A stretch of 64,000 nt of DNA, from NCBI GenBank assembly GCA_016617855.1, contig JAECUM010012946.1:1-64000 (forward strand), in the 5' to 3' direction. The notes under the pieces are model-generated. The model saw nothing but the letters and a program-made list of their open reading frames with translations. It had not been told where the DNA came from and made no database searches. Below are positions 23,101-38,100 of this stretch, piece by piece; within the stretch, counting starts at the first letter, position 1; each line of letters starts with the position of its first letter. The DNA comes from Megalonaias nervosa. Its lineage: Eukaryota > Mollusca > Bivalvia > Unionida > Unionidae. A program made the translations under genes and the position numbers.

Positions 23101-26100
23101 GCATTAGTAAGGTCACTGCATTAGTAAGGTAGGTCACTGCATTAGTAAGGTCACTGCATTAGTAAGGTCTCTACATTAGTAAGGTCACTGCATTAGTAAG
23201 GTAGCTGCATTAGTAAGGTCACTGCATTAGTAATGTCTCTACATTAGTAAGGTCTTTGCATTAGTAAGGTCACTGCATTAGTTAGGTCTCTATATTAGTA
23301 AGGTCTTTGCATTAGTAAGGCCACTGCATTAGTAAGGTCACTGCATTAGTAAGGTCTCTACATTAGTAAGGTCATTGCATTAGTAAGGTCACTGCATTAG
23401 TAAGGTCTCTGTATTAGTAAGATCTAATGTAAAGGTGATAAGACAGGCATAATATTGTGATGATATATGCTGGGATTCTGAATGGGGTAAATTATTTGGT
23501 TGTCACTGCTTATCAGTACCTTATATACTTGCTTATAAGACGAGTCCAACTGCAAACTACACAGACCCAGATCTGCCAGTGCATAGTGGTTCTGTGCAGT
23601 TTGTTAGGAGTAATCAATAAAACAAAACAACATAGGCCCGATTTGAAGGTGCATTATGCACTTGCAGATCAGGATCTTTGTTATTTGCAGTTTGACTCAA
23701 CTTAAAAGTGAAGTGAGTGTATACAGTATTTGTACTGCAATTATAGGAATACTCTATATACTTGCTTTTAATTTGAATCCAACTGCAAACAGCATGGACC
23801 TAAATATGCCATTGGATAGTGTGCCAGCTGATCATAGTCTTTGTTCTGCTGATTACTCCTGACAAACAGTATAGACCCAGATCTGCCGGGGCATCATGTT
23901 GTGGTGGAGCTGAGTCTATGTAGTTTGCAGTTGGACCTGATTTATAAATGTGAACATTTACAAGCCTGGTTTTTATCATTTCCAGGATTGGTTTGCAGTA
24001 TACAGACACAGAGTTTGTGGAGATTTCTTGCAGGGCCTGGAACTGTTTTGTCAGAAGGTAACATTCTTGATAACTTTTTCATTATATCTGTTTTGATTAT
24101 AGACTTAGATATCACATTCCAGAGGCAGTGGCAGTACTGGTTACATTGTCATTACTGTTAACCAAGTTAAGATTGTGCTTTCAGGTTTTTCTGAAAGTTG
24201 TGTACTAAATTAAATCTACTTAGAAAGTTTTTTGGGTTGTTATAAAAGAGATCTAAACTGTGAATTCATTCAATAAAACTATGGATATGATGGCTTATAG
24301 ATAGCATTTTTGCCTTTATGGATATGATGGCTTATAGACAGTATTTTTGCCTCCACAATGTCTGTTGGAAGGCCTATTGTTAGTACACCATTCCCTCGAT
24401 AGCTCGTGCCCTGATAACTCTCGAACCCACGTATAACATGGGGTCAGGCATGGATCCCATTTTTTAAAAACCAAAAATACCCCAAATATTGATCCCTATT
24501 TGTTGATTTTAAGAAAACCAGGATCAAAATTGGTAACTGAAACTTTGATATATTACTCGTTTTATCTTTGAAAACAGTAGATAGGACCTGGGGAATTTAA
24601 TCAATGTTATGAAATTATCAACTTTTAATAAGAAGTCATATAATTTGTTATATTTTCTTTCTAAACAACATTCTTAGTACACTAAATAACAATAGTCAAT
24701 GAAGTTTTGATCAATGAAAACGTCACTTACTCCTAGTGGGGACAGTTCTTTAATAAATAAATACCAATTATACTTTTTATCAAGTGAAATTTGTGTTTTG
24801 TTTCTATTTTCTAGTTCCTTTTAAATGTAATCAGCATAAATGCAATGTGTCCTGTTCTATTTAAACGTAAAATGTGTCAATCTACCGTAAGAGCTATGTC
24901 CGCAAGTATTTCTCTGAGAACCTAATTAAGTGCCAACCGTGTTTTGATATCTGGCTTGAGGAAGTATTTGTATTATTGTTCACTAAATTTAAAGCTTCAC
25001 ACTCTACAACCACAAAAATCGTTGACATAATCCACAAATGTTTTCACATACACATGATGATTGTTGAAACCAGTTGGAATAATATTAATGATCTTTCAAA
25101 TGATGAGCATCTTGGAAATAAATGAAATTTAGGCAGAATAACAGACAACATCATTAGAAAAAGCACTTTATTGACAATTATTCTTGACATAATTATAAAA
25201 CAAGGACTCAGTGATTAAACAAGCCAGTTCCCACCCCCTGCAGTTTTCTTGAAGGCTAGAGGGGATAGTATCCCTTTTTTTTTTTTTTAAGGTCCCTCGT
25301 TAACATGCACCCTTGCTTATAGTGCAGTCTATGTTCTTGGACCCCATTGTGCATGAGTTAATGAGGAGAGGTGTATATGTGCCACCACAGTGTCTATGGA
25401 AAGGCCTATTGTCCATATTTGTGCCTCCACAGTGTCTATGGGAAGGCTTATTGTTAGTATTTGTGCCACTACAATGTCTATGGGAAGACTTACTGGCAGT
25501 TTTTGTGCCTCTACAGTGTCTATGGGAAGGCTTATTGTCAGTGTTTGTGCCATCACAATGTTTATGGGAAGGCTTATTGTCAGTATTTGTGCCTCCACAG
25601 TGTCTATGGGAAGGCTTATTGTCAATATTTGTGCCCCCAGTGTCTGTGGGAAGGCTTATATACAGTATTTGTACTACCACAATGTCTATGGGAAGGCTTA
25701 CAGAGAGTATTTTCACCTCCACAATGTTATAGGAAGGCCTATTGTCCATATTTGTGCCTCTACAGTGTTTACAGGAAGGCTTATGGTCATTATTTGTGCC
25801 ACCACAGTGTCTATGAGAAGGCTTATTGTCAGTATTTTCACCTCCACAGTGTCTATGGGAAGGCTTATTGTCATTATTTGTGCTACCACAATGTCTGTGG
25901 GAAGGCTTATTGTCAGTATTTTCACCTCCACAATGTCTATGGGAAGGCTTATTGTCATTATTTGTGCCACCACAGTGTCTGTGGGAAGGCTTATTGTGAG
26001 TATTTGTTCCACCACAATGTCTATGGGAAGGCTTATTGTCATTATTTGTGCCACCACAGTGTCTATGGGAAGGTTTATTGTCAGTATTTATGCCTGCACA

Positions 26101-29100
26101 ATGTCTGTTGGAAGGCTTATTGTCCTTATTTGTGCTACCACAATGTGTGATGGCTTTTTGTCAGTATTTGTGCCTCCACAATGTTTCTGGGAAGGTTTAG
26201 AGTATTACCTATGTGCATCCATTTCATCCCATCTCATCATGTCCCAACTTATTCTGTCCTATCATGTCCCATCTGATCCCATCCCATCATGTCACATGAC
26301 CCATCCTGTAATTTCCCATCACATCCCATCATGTCTGGCACAAATTCATATGAGACTTTACAAAAATGTCTAGATTGATCTGATATCAGTTTTTATGGCA
26401 TTATATTCCCTGTTTGACTGTTAACTTTGCCCTTCCAGCTCATGTCTGTTCACTAACTTTTGAAGAACTTCTGTAATTGTAATTGAATTTGGAATGAGAC
26501 TTTACAGTAAAAAGACCTAGTCAGGTTCGATTTTTCCTTTTTTGGAAAACGTTGTATGAAGTTGGCCTTTGTTTGATCAAAAACCTTGCTTTGCATTTTG
26601 TTTCCTCATGATAACATTTGAAAGACTTAATGGATTGGAATCAACTTTGGTACAAGGTTTTACATAAGAAATGTAGGTCAGTTTTAATTTTCATGATTTT
26701 CCATCAGAAGATTACAGTTTTAGCCCCAGTTTAAATTGCCCTAAACTGTCTGCTTAATAAATTTCAAGGATTTCATGGATTGAAACTGAGTTTAGGCATG
26801 ATGCTTTATCTAAGTAGAGGTTGATTATTTTTCTCCTTTTTTGGCCAGAATTTTTAATGGAGTCATGGCTCCATGTTTCATTTAGAACCGTGCCTCTTTT
26901 GTCTTTGGTTGGTTTTCACATTTCTTCTGTCTCTCAGTATTTGCTCTGCTTTCCTACTAATATAGGATGAAAGCAGCTCAAGCATGTGTGAAGATTACAT
27001 ATGTATGTGTTTGTTCTTAGTTTTGCACAGCTCCTTCCAGATGGTTTGAAAAAGAGACATTAAATTGTGGGGTATGATTAGGGTTGGTTTGTAGACATGT
27101 GCAATGACCATAAACTTTGGAGGGAGGAGAGTAAATTAGAAAAAGTGAAGAACCATTTGCCTTATGGCAGATTTCAGTTGTAATTATCGTTACTTTTATG
27201 CCCAAATCTGTTGGGGTATTGCTGAAGTTATAACATACAAAAACCAAAGAATATAAAAATTCCCAATATCATCGCTAGGCAGTAGGATTTTGTGGTAAAT
27301 ATACAAGGTGTATAACTCTAGTCATTTTAGAACACTAATTAGGAAATGGTTAGTTAGCCCAAGACTGATATGTATGACATTTTCCTTTTTCTACCCCCTT
27401 TTCAGCCTGGAGCTGCCCTTTTTGGGTCAAATGATGCCCCAGATTGTGGCCACTCTACTTCCCCTCCTAGAACGCTTGCCCAAGCAGGTGGCAGACATCT
27501 TCAATTTTATGATTGTTGAGAATAGGTAAGCAACAGGAAACTTGCATGTGGATTTTTTTCTTCTTTGAAACCAGATATTTCATAGCTGTATTAAAAGTGC
27601 CGATATTTTGATGTGAAATAACTTAAAAGTAAAGTCATTTTAAAAAAATTTTGTACTATCTTACCTTTCATGATTTTTAAAATGCTACAGTAATCCACTT
27701 TGATTCATAATGAGAAATTCACTTGATTACAGTTTTAAAAGAGATTTATTTCAACACTTAGTAATAAGTTTGAGTTTGCAATAAAAGTGACCAATCATGA
27801 AGTGACTTTTTGGAGACACATATACTACAATATATGGGAGATCACCTGATTTGAGATATATGCTGCAGTACAAGTGGAACCACTGGATGGGTTGGGTTTG
27901 GATTTTGTGTGTTTAATACCATTTTTCAGCTAAGGGTAGGCTATACATGATGGTGGGTATATTTGGTGGAGGAAGAACCAAGGCAACCCATGGGAAGAGA
28001 CACTGACCCACAAGAAGCTACTGGCAAACTTTTTCACATAACTGCGTTGGCTGAGCTGAGTCTCAAACCCACTTGGATAGAGGTGAGATGTTACTGATCT
28101 GAAAAGGTGAGCAGCATGGATCATTCAGTCACCGGGGTGCCTGACCTGATGGGAGACATATACTTCAGTATAAGTTCCCACCTGATGCAAAATATATACA
28201 GCAGTACACCATTCTCTTGATAATTTGCACCCTGATAACTTGTGAACATGCTTATAACTTGGTGTCTAGTGTGAATCCTGTTTTTTTTTTAAAGAAAAGA
28301 TTTTTAAAAAATTGGTCACTGTGTTGAATGTGAAGAATATCTCCAACAAAATTGGTAAATGAAACCTTGATACATCGCTCGATTTATTGTTGAAAAGGGT
28401 GGTTAGTGCCCAGAAAGTTAGAATCAGCATCAAGTTATTATTAGAAATCACATTTTCTTTGATGTTATTGGAAAAATATTCTTTTGATATACTGTAAATA
28501 ATAATATATGGCAAAATAGCAATCAATGAAAATTTCTGGTAAATGCTAGCAGGTGGCAACACTGAAAGAAATAAACACCAGTTAAATATGTCTTGTTAGT
28601 CAAAAGTCATGTTTTAATGATTTATTCCATTTGCAATGTAAACAATATAAAAGAGGTAAGTTTATCCTGCTCTATTGGCACATACCAAAAAGTTTATTCT
28701 GGACTGTCAACAGCACAGAATTAACATCCTGATCTGTAAATGGCACTGTAACCAGAAAGATAAAAATTGGGGCATCAATGAAATAGAGATGAGCACAAGT
28801 CAAAGGCCAGATGTAGGTTTGGGGTGCATAGAGTTGGGGCAGGGCACCATAACCCTTAGTACCTGATTAGGATGAACATTAAATTGGTTCTTATTGTCCA
28901 GAAATTAAAATAAAGTTAAATTTATTAGCTATAATGAAATATTATATCCATAACCAAACTACACATTACATCAGAGAAAGTTTACAGTGAAGGACAACTA
29001 TAGTAGAACTGTCAGGTTGTCCACTACAATGAAGAATATATTTGCCAGGTATACCACTACAATGAAGAATGAATTTGTCAGGTGTACCACTACAATGAAG

Positions 29101-32100
29101 AATAAATTTGCCAGGTATACCACTACAATGAAGAATGAATTTGTCAGGTATACCACTGCAGTGAAGAAAGAATTTGTCAGGTGTACCACTACAATGAAGA
29201 ATGAATTTGTACTTTCAGAGAACCACTGAAGAGTTATTTCCATGACATTTATTTCCTGCCAGATTTGCCAGAGCTTAGTGATGCTAATGTCATTCTGAAA
29301 CAATACACAGAGGGCCCATCAAGGTCAGTCACATGTAAAAAATACACAGGATTTGATCTCAGTAGCCAAATCAAGGTCAGTGACATGTAAAAATACACAG
29401 GATTTGATCTCAGTAGCCCATCAAGGTCAGTGACATGTAAAAAATATACAGGATTTGATCTTGGTAGCCCATCAAAGTCAGTGGTTATGTAAAAATATAC
29501 ATGATTTGATCTTGTTGCCCATCAGGGTCAATGAGATGTAAAAATATACATGATTTGATCTTGGTAACCCATCATGGTTCATGGTATTTAAACACATTAC
29601 TTTACACTCACCATGATGGGTAGGGCATATTGTTTTACCTTGTCATCCATCTGTCCCTCACTTCTTAGTTCAGGCATGTGTTTATGTCGGTTTCAGGCAC
29701 ATGTTCTCTGCGCATATTTCTAGTTATGAGTTCAAGCAACTAACAGGAGAATCCCTGAAAGGTTTAGATATTGGAAAGAGTGCAAGACTAACTTGAAATT
29801 TGTGAAATTGATGTCAAATTAATTTTCAGATTTATGCAAGAGCATTCTTAGCAATTTAGTGAAGGAAAGAATAGTGATGTTGAAAACCTGATCATTTTGT
29901 ACATTGGTCATCAGATATACAATGTCTTTGGACCCTGTTTTAGTGAAGGAAAGAACAGTGCTATAAAAAAATCTGATCATTTTGTACATTGGTCATCAGA
30001 TGTACAATGTTTGGACCCTGTTTTAGTGAAGGAAAGAACAGTGCTGTCAAAAATCTGATCATTTTGTACATTGGTCATCAGATGTACCGTGTCTTTGGAA
30101 CCTGTTTTAGTGAAGGAAAGAACAGTGCTGTCAAAAATCTGATCATTTTGTACATTGGTCATCACATATACAATGTCTTTGGAACCTGTTTTCAGACAAC
30201 AGCAAACTGTTTAATGTCTTTTAATTTTCAGATGATGTCTTGTAAGAATTTTTTTTGTGGACAGTTTAAGGAGACCTGGTGTCTTGCTTCAAGTAGATGT
30301 GTCAGTATGTTTTTAATTCAACATAGAGGAAGTATATTTTAGTTGAATGTCTGTCTAAAAGCAAGCCCCTCATGGAGAATGAACCTGTCTTTGATAGCCA
30401 ATTTATAGTGATATTGGAAGGATTTCAGCAGATGAGCTGTCATGTGAATTTTATTTATGAATTTTATTTCTTGTATTATCAAAATTTATCAAATGATTAT
30501 TTATCAGGCTTTTTAAAAAAAACAAAATGGTTTGATTTCATGTCAGAACAAAATGTGATTGGATGTCAGTGTTATCCTTCATTGCTCAAGAGTCCACAAT
30601 AATGCTAATTATGTGTGACTATCATAGTTTTGATTAAAGATAACTAATAGTACTATCAGTGTTGTTATTAGTGAACTTAAGAAAACATATGAAAGAGGAA
30701 AAGATAAGAATGACAGCTGCAGGTGTTTGCTAGTAAGTATATTGTTTCCATTTTCAAGCAAGTCTGAACAACTCATATTTGAGAGATATGTTGTGTGTTG
30801 CATTTTCTGTAAACATTGTCTATGTTTAATGCAGTACAAATGATCTATTTGATTTTTGTTTGCCTGTTTGTACCAAAGGTCTGTTTATAAATTGCAGTTC
30901 TGGAGTGATCTGCCAGTGTACTTTGGAACTGAAGTCCAAGCATGTCGAGGCAGCTCCTGTTTTATTTTCACAGTTTGATGCTTGATTTGCAATTGACAGC
31001 TGTCTGTAATTGTGATGCACACTTGACACCTTTTTTATTTTCACAGTTGGATGTTTGATTTGCAATTAACACCTCTCTGTAATCATGATGGACACTTTAC
31101 ACATTTTATTTTCACAGTTGGATACTTGTTTTGCAGTTGAAAGCTGTCTGTAATTAGGATACACACTTGACACCTTTTTTATTTTCAGTTGGATGCTGTT
31201 TTGCATTTAACAGCTCTCTGTAATCATGATGCGCACTTGACACCTGTTCTGTTTTAAGAGTTGGGTGCTTGTTTTGCAATTGGCTGCTTTCTATAATCAT
31301 GATGCACAGTTTCCACCTGTTCACCTAATTGGAACTAGACAAACTGTGTGATCAATGTTTAACTTATGGACAGTCAAGCTCACTCTCCACCCAAAAAAAA
31401 AAATGACCCAAGTGTTTGAATTTTCAGTCTGCTAGTTGCCATGTCACTTGGACATTGTACTTTTGTGAATTGATACACTTTAGTAGTTTGATAAATTTGG
31501 GGAAATGGAAATGTAATTCTTGCCATAAATTCTTGAACCAGATGACAACATTGATACTGTAACATGATTCTATTTGGTGAATTTATGGAAAGACTGACAA
31601 AGCCAATACTTATATGGGAACAACAACAACACCAAATCCAAGCTGACATTTTTAATTCTGGTTTAAATGATGGGTTTGTGTAATATTTCAAGTGTCAGAT
31701 AAAAGATGGGAAAGAATAAGAACATCAGAAACACTGTTTTGAGACTGCAAATATCGGACTGTAGTGTTAAATACTATGTGTGAAAGCAAATTGGTGTATG
31801 CAATCGAAGTAGAGACAAAGAAAGAGAAATCTATTAATATTTACAACTTAAAGCTCAGAACAAAAATTAAAATCAACAGTGACTTTACTTAAATAGTTAC
31901 TGAACTTATAAGTTCATAAACAATGCCAGTGAAATTGTCAGGTTATCTAAAATAGCCATGTAGTTTGGGGAAGTCAGACAGGTTGACAGACAGGCAAAAC
32001 AATAGGCAGAGAAAAAGTAAAGCAAGCAATATGAAAGATAAATAACCTTAATATTGTGATTAAAAATCTATCAAAAAGAGGGAATAATGTAATCACTCAT

Positions 32101-35100
32101 ATTTTGTAAGTAAATACAGATATTTAACTAATTTAAGGTCCCCAAATGGAAGAAACTGAAATTTCAATGCAACTATAATGGTACTCAGGTTTACCTCCCT
32201 TTGTAGGGAGATGATCATAGCATTAAATATAAATTTATTGTAAGGGTCTTTAATATTGGCAAAATCTGGAACAGCAACTGCTAATGACTTTGGATGACAG
32301 AATGGCAAAGCAACTGCTAATGACTTTGGATGACAGAATGGCAAAGCAACTGTTAATGATTTTGGATGACAGAATGGCAAAGCAACTACTAATGATTTTG
32401 GATGACAGAATGGCAAAGCAACTGCTAATGATTTTGGATGACAGAATGGCAAAGCAACTGACAGATTTTGTGACTAGTGATATTGATCTTATAAAAGACA
32501 CTGTTGGAGAGTGATGTCCCTCATACAGAACAAACCGTAGATAAAAGTACTGTTATGCCATTTGTTCATAGGTCACATATTCCTGACTAAGGGTGAACCT
32601 CAGCTAAACTGCATGCCATACCAGTGTATACTTACTGGAACACATTCATGTTCAGCATCACCCTTCCAACCTTTGTGCCAGAAGAATTTTGATGCAGATT
32701 TGATTAAGAAATTGTAGGATGATGTACCACCTAGAAAATTTTGTACCTGGGGGAATACTGTTTATATATTTATGAAAAATTTGACCAGACATTTTAAGGA
32801 TGGTTTCTTTTAACATTCATGGTGCCCAGTGAAGGCAGTTTTTCTGTAATTATTAACAATGCATGTTAGGGTACTCGGATTACTGAAAGAGTTCAAATTA
32901 AAATGATAAAAAATTCTGAACTGCATCTATGGGAGACTAATCCACATTGAAAGTGCCTACCCCAGGTACCAAATATGTTTTACTGGAACTTGATATTTGT
33001 GTGACTCTTGGGTATTTTCAAAGAATTTTTGCTAATGTTTGGAAACACTTTAAATTCTAAGGGTCCATACTGGTGATACAGTTTTAGACATATTACTTCA
33101 GGGAAGATAAAAGTTATTAAAAATGTCCGAGTTGTAAGTTTAAAAAGTTATCTAGTTGTAGCATGGTAAGCAGCTGCAGGTGAAATGTGTTGAATCGGAA
33201 ATCTCTGAATCCCTTTAAATCTAAACAAACTCCTCATTCTCTTCCTGTTAACTTGTCAAGTGTCGTGTGGGGTGATCATATATTGAATCTTCACCCAAAG
33301 ATTATGTTCTTGAATATAGTTGGTTGAAATTGCTTGAATGCCAATAATTTACCAGAGATGACATCTGCAGAGGTTAGTGTTCTGCTTGCACTGCCATCTT
33401 TGTTCTAATTCACACTAGCATCAGAGGTGGTCTGAAATTTCAACTCCAAAACAACAAAACAAGCAATACTCTTCTGATTGTATCAAAGAATACCAGAGAA
33501 CACAGTTTGCATTCAAGAACAGTCTTGCTGAAAGACACTTAAGATGACCTTTTCTGCTCCGAATCAGTGTTTATTCCTGATAATTTTTTTGGTCCATGCA
33601 GTATTTGAATTAAACATGTATCACTCCATTTATCTCTGTCGCTTTCAGTCAAACAGATTTCAGCACCCGACTGGTTCACTCAATAAAGGGTATCACACAT
33701 GAGACCCTGGATGTCAGGCTTCATGCACTGTCCAAGCTCAAGAAACTGCTCAGAGAAGAAAGGGTAAGGGTAGGGAATAAATATAAATAATACAGCAACT
33801 CTAGTTAGGGCTGTTCCATTAAAACATACATGGTACCCAGGGAAGACAGTTTTTTAAAAATATATGCAAGGGTACTTTGATTTCACAGAGCTCATATTAA
33901 AATGATAAGAAATTTCTAAATTAGATCTATGAGTAAGTACCCCTCTTTAAAAGTGCCTTCTCTGGGCCCCAGATATGTTTTAATGAACAGCCCTTATTCC
34001 AATTCATTGTGATGTGCATAAAAAAATAATTGCCCTGTGTCTCGTTTTTCCAGTATTTGCCCCATATTTTGGACCTGAATACAGGTGTATATTTTTCTTG
34101 TGAAAAATCAGTTTTTTAAATTTAAAAAAATTAAATTAAAAATTTCCTTGCAAATTTCTGTTTAGAACAGGCACCTGGTTCCATTCTGAGAGTTAATGTA
34201 TTGCATGTGTATAGGGATATAGAGTTCTTGAATTTGATTGGTTCATTAAAAATAGAGGCTACCATGCTACTCTTTAATCACTGTATTGGATTGCACAAAG
34301 CAGTTCCTGCTATCAATGTATCTCATCTTTGTAATATCCAGCAATATTCACGTTCTATCATGTTTAAAAGGAAAGCAAATCTTCAGAATTTTCTCCAGCA
34401 AAGAAAAGAAAACAGAACTGGAAGGACAATTATGCTGTCATGTTTAGATTTGTGAAACCACCTAGTAAAGGAGAAAACTTTCCATTTTGCAAATTGTGTA
34501 ATTGTGATTTAACTATTGTGCATGGAGGCATCCATGACATAAAACATCATGAAAAAGCTAATAAAGATGAGCTTGCTCCATCATCATCAACAGTACAACC
34601 TGAACTTACAACATATGTAAATACCAGAGAGAACCTTGATGTAATTCAGTCGAAAGTTCATTTTACTAAATTTCATTTAGCAATGAACTATCCTCTTTCA
34701 GTTGTATGTGTTGCTGACGATTTATTTTGCACCCTTTTTCCAGACAGTAAAACTGCAAAGGATTACTCATGTGCTAGCATGAAAACAGTTCGGTGAAAGA
34801 TATCGCACAGAATTCATATCATCAATGAAAGATGGTACATTGGAATAAAAAATTAAAAAAAAACAAGGTGTGGAAAAGGCTCCTATAAACAGCCTGTGCC
34901 TGAGTGTTGATGTGTTGCACTCTTGCACCTTCTGAATGGTCACCCAAATGAAACAGGATGCCCGTTCAGAAGGTGCAAGAGTACAACACATGTATCTTTG
35001 ACATGAAATAATTAAGTAAGTTATTGCCCTACTTTACTGATGGTTGTAGATGTCGTAATAGTTACATATAATTAAAGTTTTAAAATCAGTATTTTTTCCT

Positions 35101-38100
35101 GAAATCAATATTTTTGCCTTAAGCAATCAGTATTTTTGTACTCTGGGGTTGGCAGCTATGAAAAAAAGACCAGAGAATTGATTGGGAGAATCGAATTTTT
35201 AAAAAAAGCTGCTAAGAGTTAGAGTAATTTCAGTGTATGAGAGACATATCTGACTCCAGATAGAATTTTTTAGAAATTAGTTGAATGCCATAATTTGCCA
35301 AGATAACTACCATGGATTCATTTATTTTAATGAATATATCCTTTCTTTTCTTTTTCCCAGAAAAAGATAATACATTTATAGATATGCCACTGTAATAAGG
35401 AGCATTAATCACTTACATTAGGGTCTTTAAACTTGTGACTTTTATTAACTTAAACATTCTTCATTCTTGCTACATGTAATTAACTTGTCAATAAAAGAGA
35501 CATAGATATGAAATAATTTCGTATTAGGATTACTTTCAGCTGTCATAATACAGCTTTCAAGTGCAACCTGCTGATGAAACCTTTTATTAGAAGAAAAAAT
35601 CAAGCAAATCTGACTATTTGCAGGAGGCATTTTTCCAATCAGTGATTGGTAATGAAACTGCCGATCATGTGGTTTCCCAGCTTGTTTCAGTTGTAAGTAT
35701 ATCTTTTGTATAACTTAGCATTCATTGATCAAAAATTTCCTTGAATACTGTTACAGCTTACCAAAAATGTTTGGAGAGAAAATTTTAAGAAATATGTAAT
35801 GTTTTTTAAAAGTTGAGAATTTCATGACATTGGTTAATAACAGCGCCGTTACCCCCCCCCCCCCAGTGGGGATGGCATCCACTTGTTTTATTTTTTTATG
35901 GTTCTAAACTACTTGGTATATAATAAGAGATATCATAGTTGTGGTGGCCATGTGGGTTATGGTGTGGTCCTCCATCCAGTACACATCATTTGTTGTGTGT
36001 CATTATGTGTCAATCATTCACAATTCCTGTCTACAGCGTCTCAAAACCCACTCACCAGAATTTGATCAGATTTGAATGAAAGCATCCAGGCATGAAGTTC
36101 TTTTAAAAAAAATTTCAAATGCTGCCAATGCAGTATCAGATATTGCTGTCATTACTAAAAATAGATAGACCTAGAAACAACTTTGTCCCAAAAATTGCTG
36201 AACAGAATTTCACCAAATTTGACCAAATTCAACATTAAGCATTAAGGCATGAAAGTCTTTCAGATTCATTCATATGATACTGCTCCACTGCTAAATATGG
36301 CCATCAGTAGTAATAAATGGTAGAACATTTAAGCAACTTCTTTTAAAATAACACCTAACAGAATTCAACCAAATTTGATCTAAAGCATCCTTTCATTAAG
36401 TTCTTTTCAATTTGCCAAATTTTATGCTGCTCTGTCATTAAATATGACCACTATAACTAAAACTAGAGAAACCTTTTAATGACATAATGGGGATGTAACC
36501 TATAATAAAGATAATTTAGAATTACAGGTTTGGGGCTGTAAGATTAACAAAGCCACTAGTTATAATTTAGAATATGAGATGCATAAATTTCAATAGAACA
36601 ACTTATATGAATGCAATATAGTACATGTTTGGTATTATAGAGAATGATTTCTAATTTAAACAGAAAATTAGAAAATAGCAGTGTAACAAATAACACTCTA
36701 AGTTGAGGGCTGTTCCATTAAAACATACATGGGACCTGGGGATGGCACTTTTAAAAACATATGCCAGGGTAGTTTAGTTTCAAAATTGCTTCTGTCCTTG
36801 GTTGTTTATTCATTAAAATCACTTCTTTAGGTGGTTGAAATAATTGGCTCTGGAGGTCCATCTAAAAGTTCAAGCCAAATGTAACCAAAAACTTCAACTT
36901 TAGATATCCTGTCATCAAATTTGTAATTTATTTGATCTTAAATTTAAGAAGTGTACATTTCGTAATTTATGTTATGTCTGCCTTACTTATATTACTATAA
37001 AATGTTCTCATTGGTCAGCTATAAATAGGTTGGGAAAGCCTACTACATGATGCTGCATTTGTAGTTTAACTAATCATAAACAAGTGAAAATCTGTTTTTA
37101 TTTTCTTAACCATAATGAAAACTAGCAGATTTTTGAATAAATATCATTACAAAGTGAAAGTATAAATTCTGCGACCACATTAATTTTAGTCTCGTGCGAC
37201 TTGGGTTGCATCATTCGGATTTGATACAATACACGCTGTGAAAAGAACAGAATGTCACCGGATTGTGACATTAATGGAGGTGAGACATGTTTTTGACTGT
37301 GGAAGACATCAGTATTTGGTTGAGAAAGCACAGCCTAGTGAAATAGTTGACCGCCTTACAGGTAAGTTCTATTATTTTTTCAGGAAGCTAATCAAAAGGT
37401 GGTAAAAGACTAGTGAAAATCCGTTTATTCAATCATTACAAACGTAATAGACACTTGTTTATGTAGGTAAAAACCATTACAACACATACTTTTCTTCATC
37501 TAGATAACTCGATGACCAATATGCACAGAAATGGTGAGGGGGGCAGATTTCGCATTAGTTACTGTGTGTGTGTTGGTTGAAGGAGTGTTTACCGGTTTTC
37601 TTATTTTTGCTCTGTTTTTGCTTTTTTTTTTTTGTTTGCTGACAGAAACAAATGCTTGTGTGTAATGGAGTCTCCATTGGAGATTCTAATTCCAACATGC
37701 AATCATTCCAAGTCCAGCTCCAATAAATAATTCCAATGTTTTGGAATACAGTTTCACAAAATTTGACTATTTAAGGTTATCAGAGGAAAAATTGGATTGA
37801 TGATGCTTTAAAGTTGGAAATGATTAAGCAGTGCAGAGCATTATAACAATGGCATTACCATTGTATGCGTGTATGAAGAGCATCATAAGAATGGCATTGC
37901 CATTGTATGTGTGTATGAAGAGCATTATAACAATGGCATTACCATTGTATGTGTGTATGAAGAGCATCATAACAATGGCATTACCATTGTATGTGTGTAT
38001 GCAGAGCATCATAATGGCATTACCATTGTATGTGTGTATGAAGAGCATCATAACAATGGCATTACCATTGTATGTGTGTATGCAGAGCATCATAACAATG

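Noticed and set aside
22630..23432. CRISPR-like spaced repeats
   Set aside because: Units are contiguous and 16-17 bp, with no unique spacers, in eukaryotic DNA.
25390..26373. 327-codon open frame
   Set aside because: It lies wholly in the 42-bp minisatellite; other frames and the reverse strand are open too, as expected when the unit is a multiple of 3.
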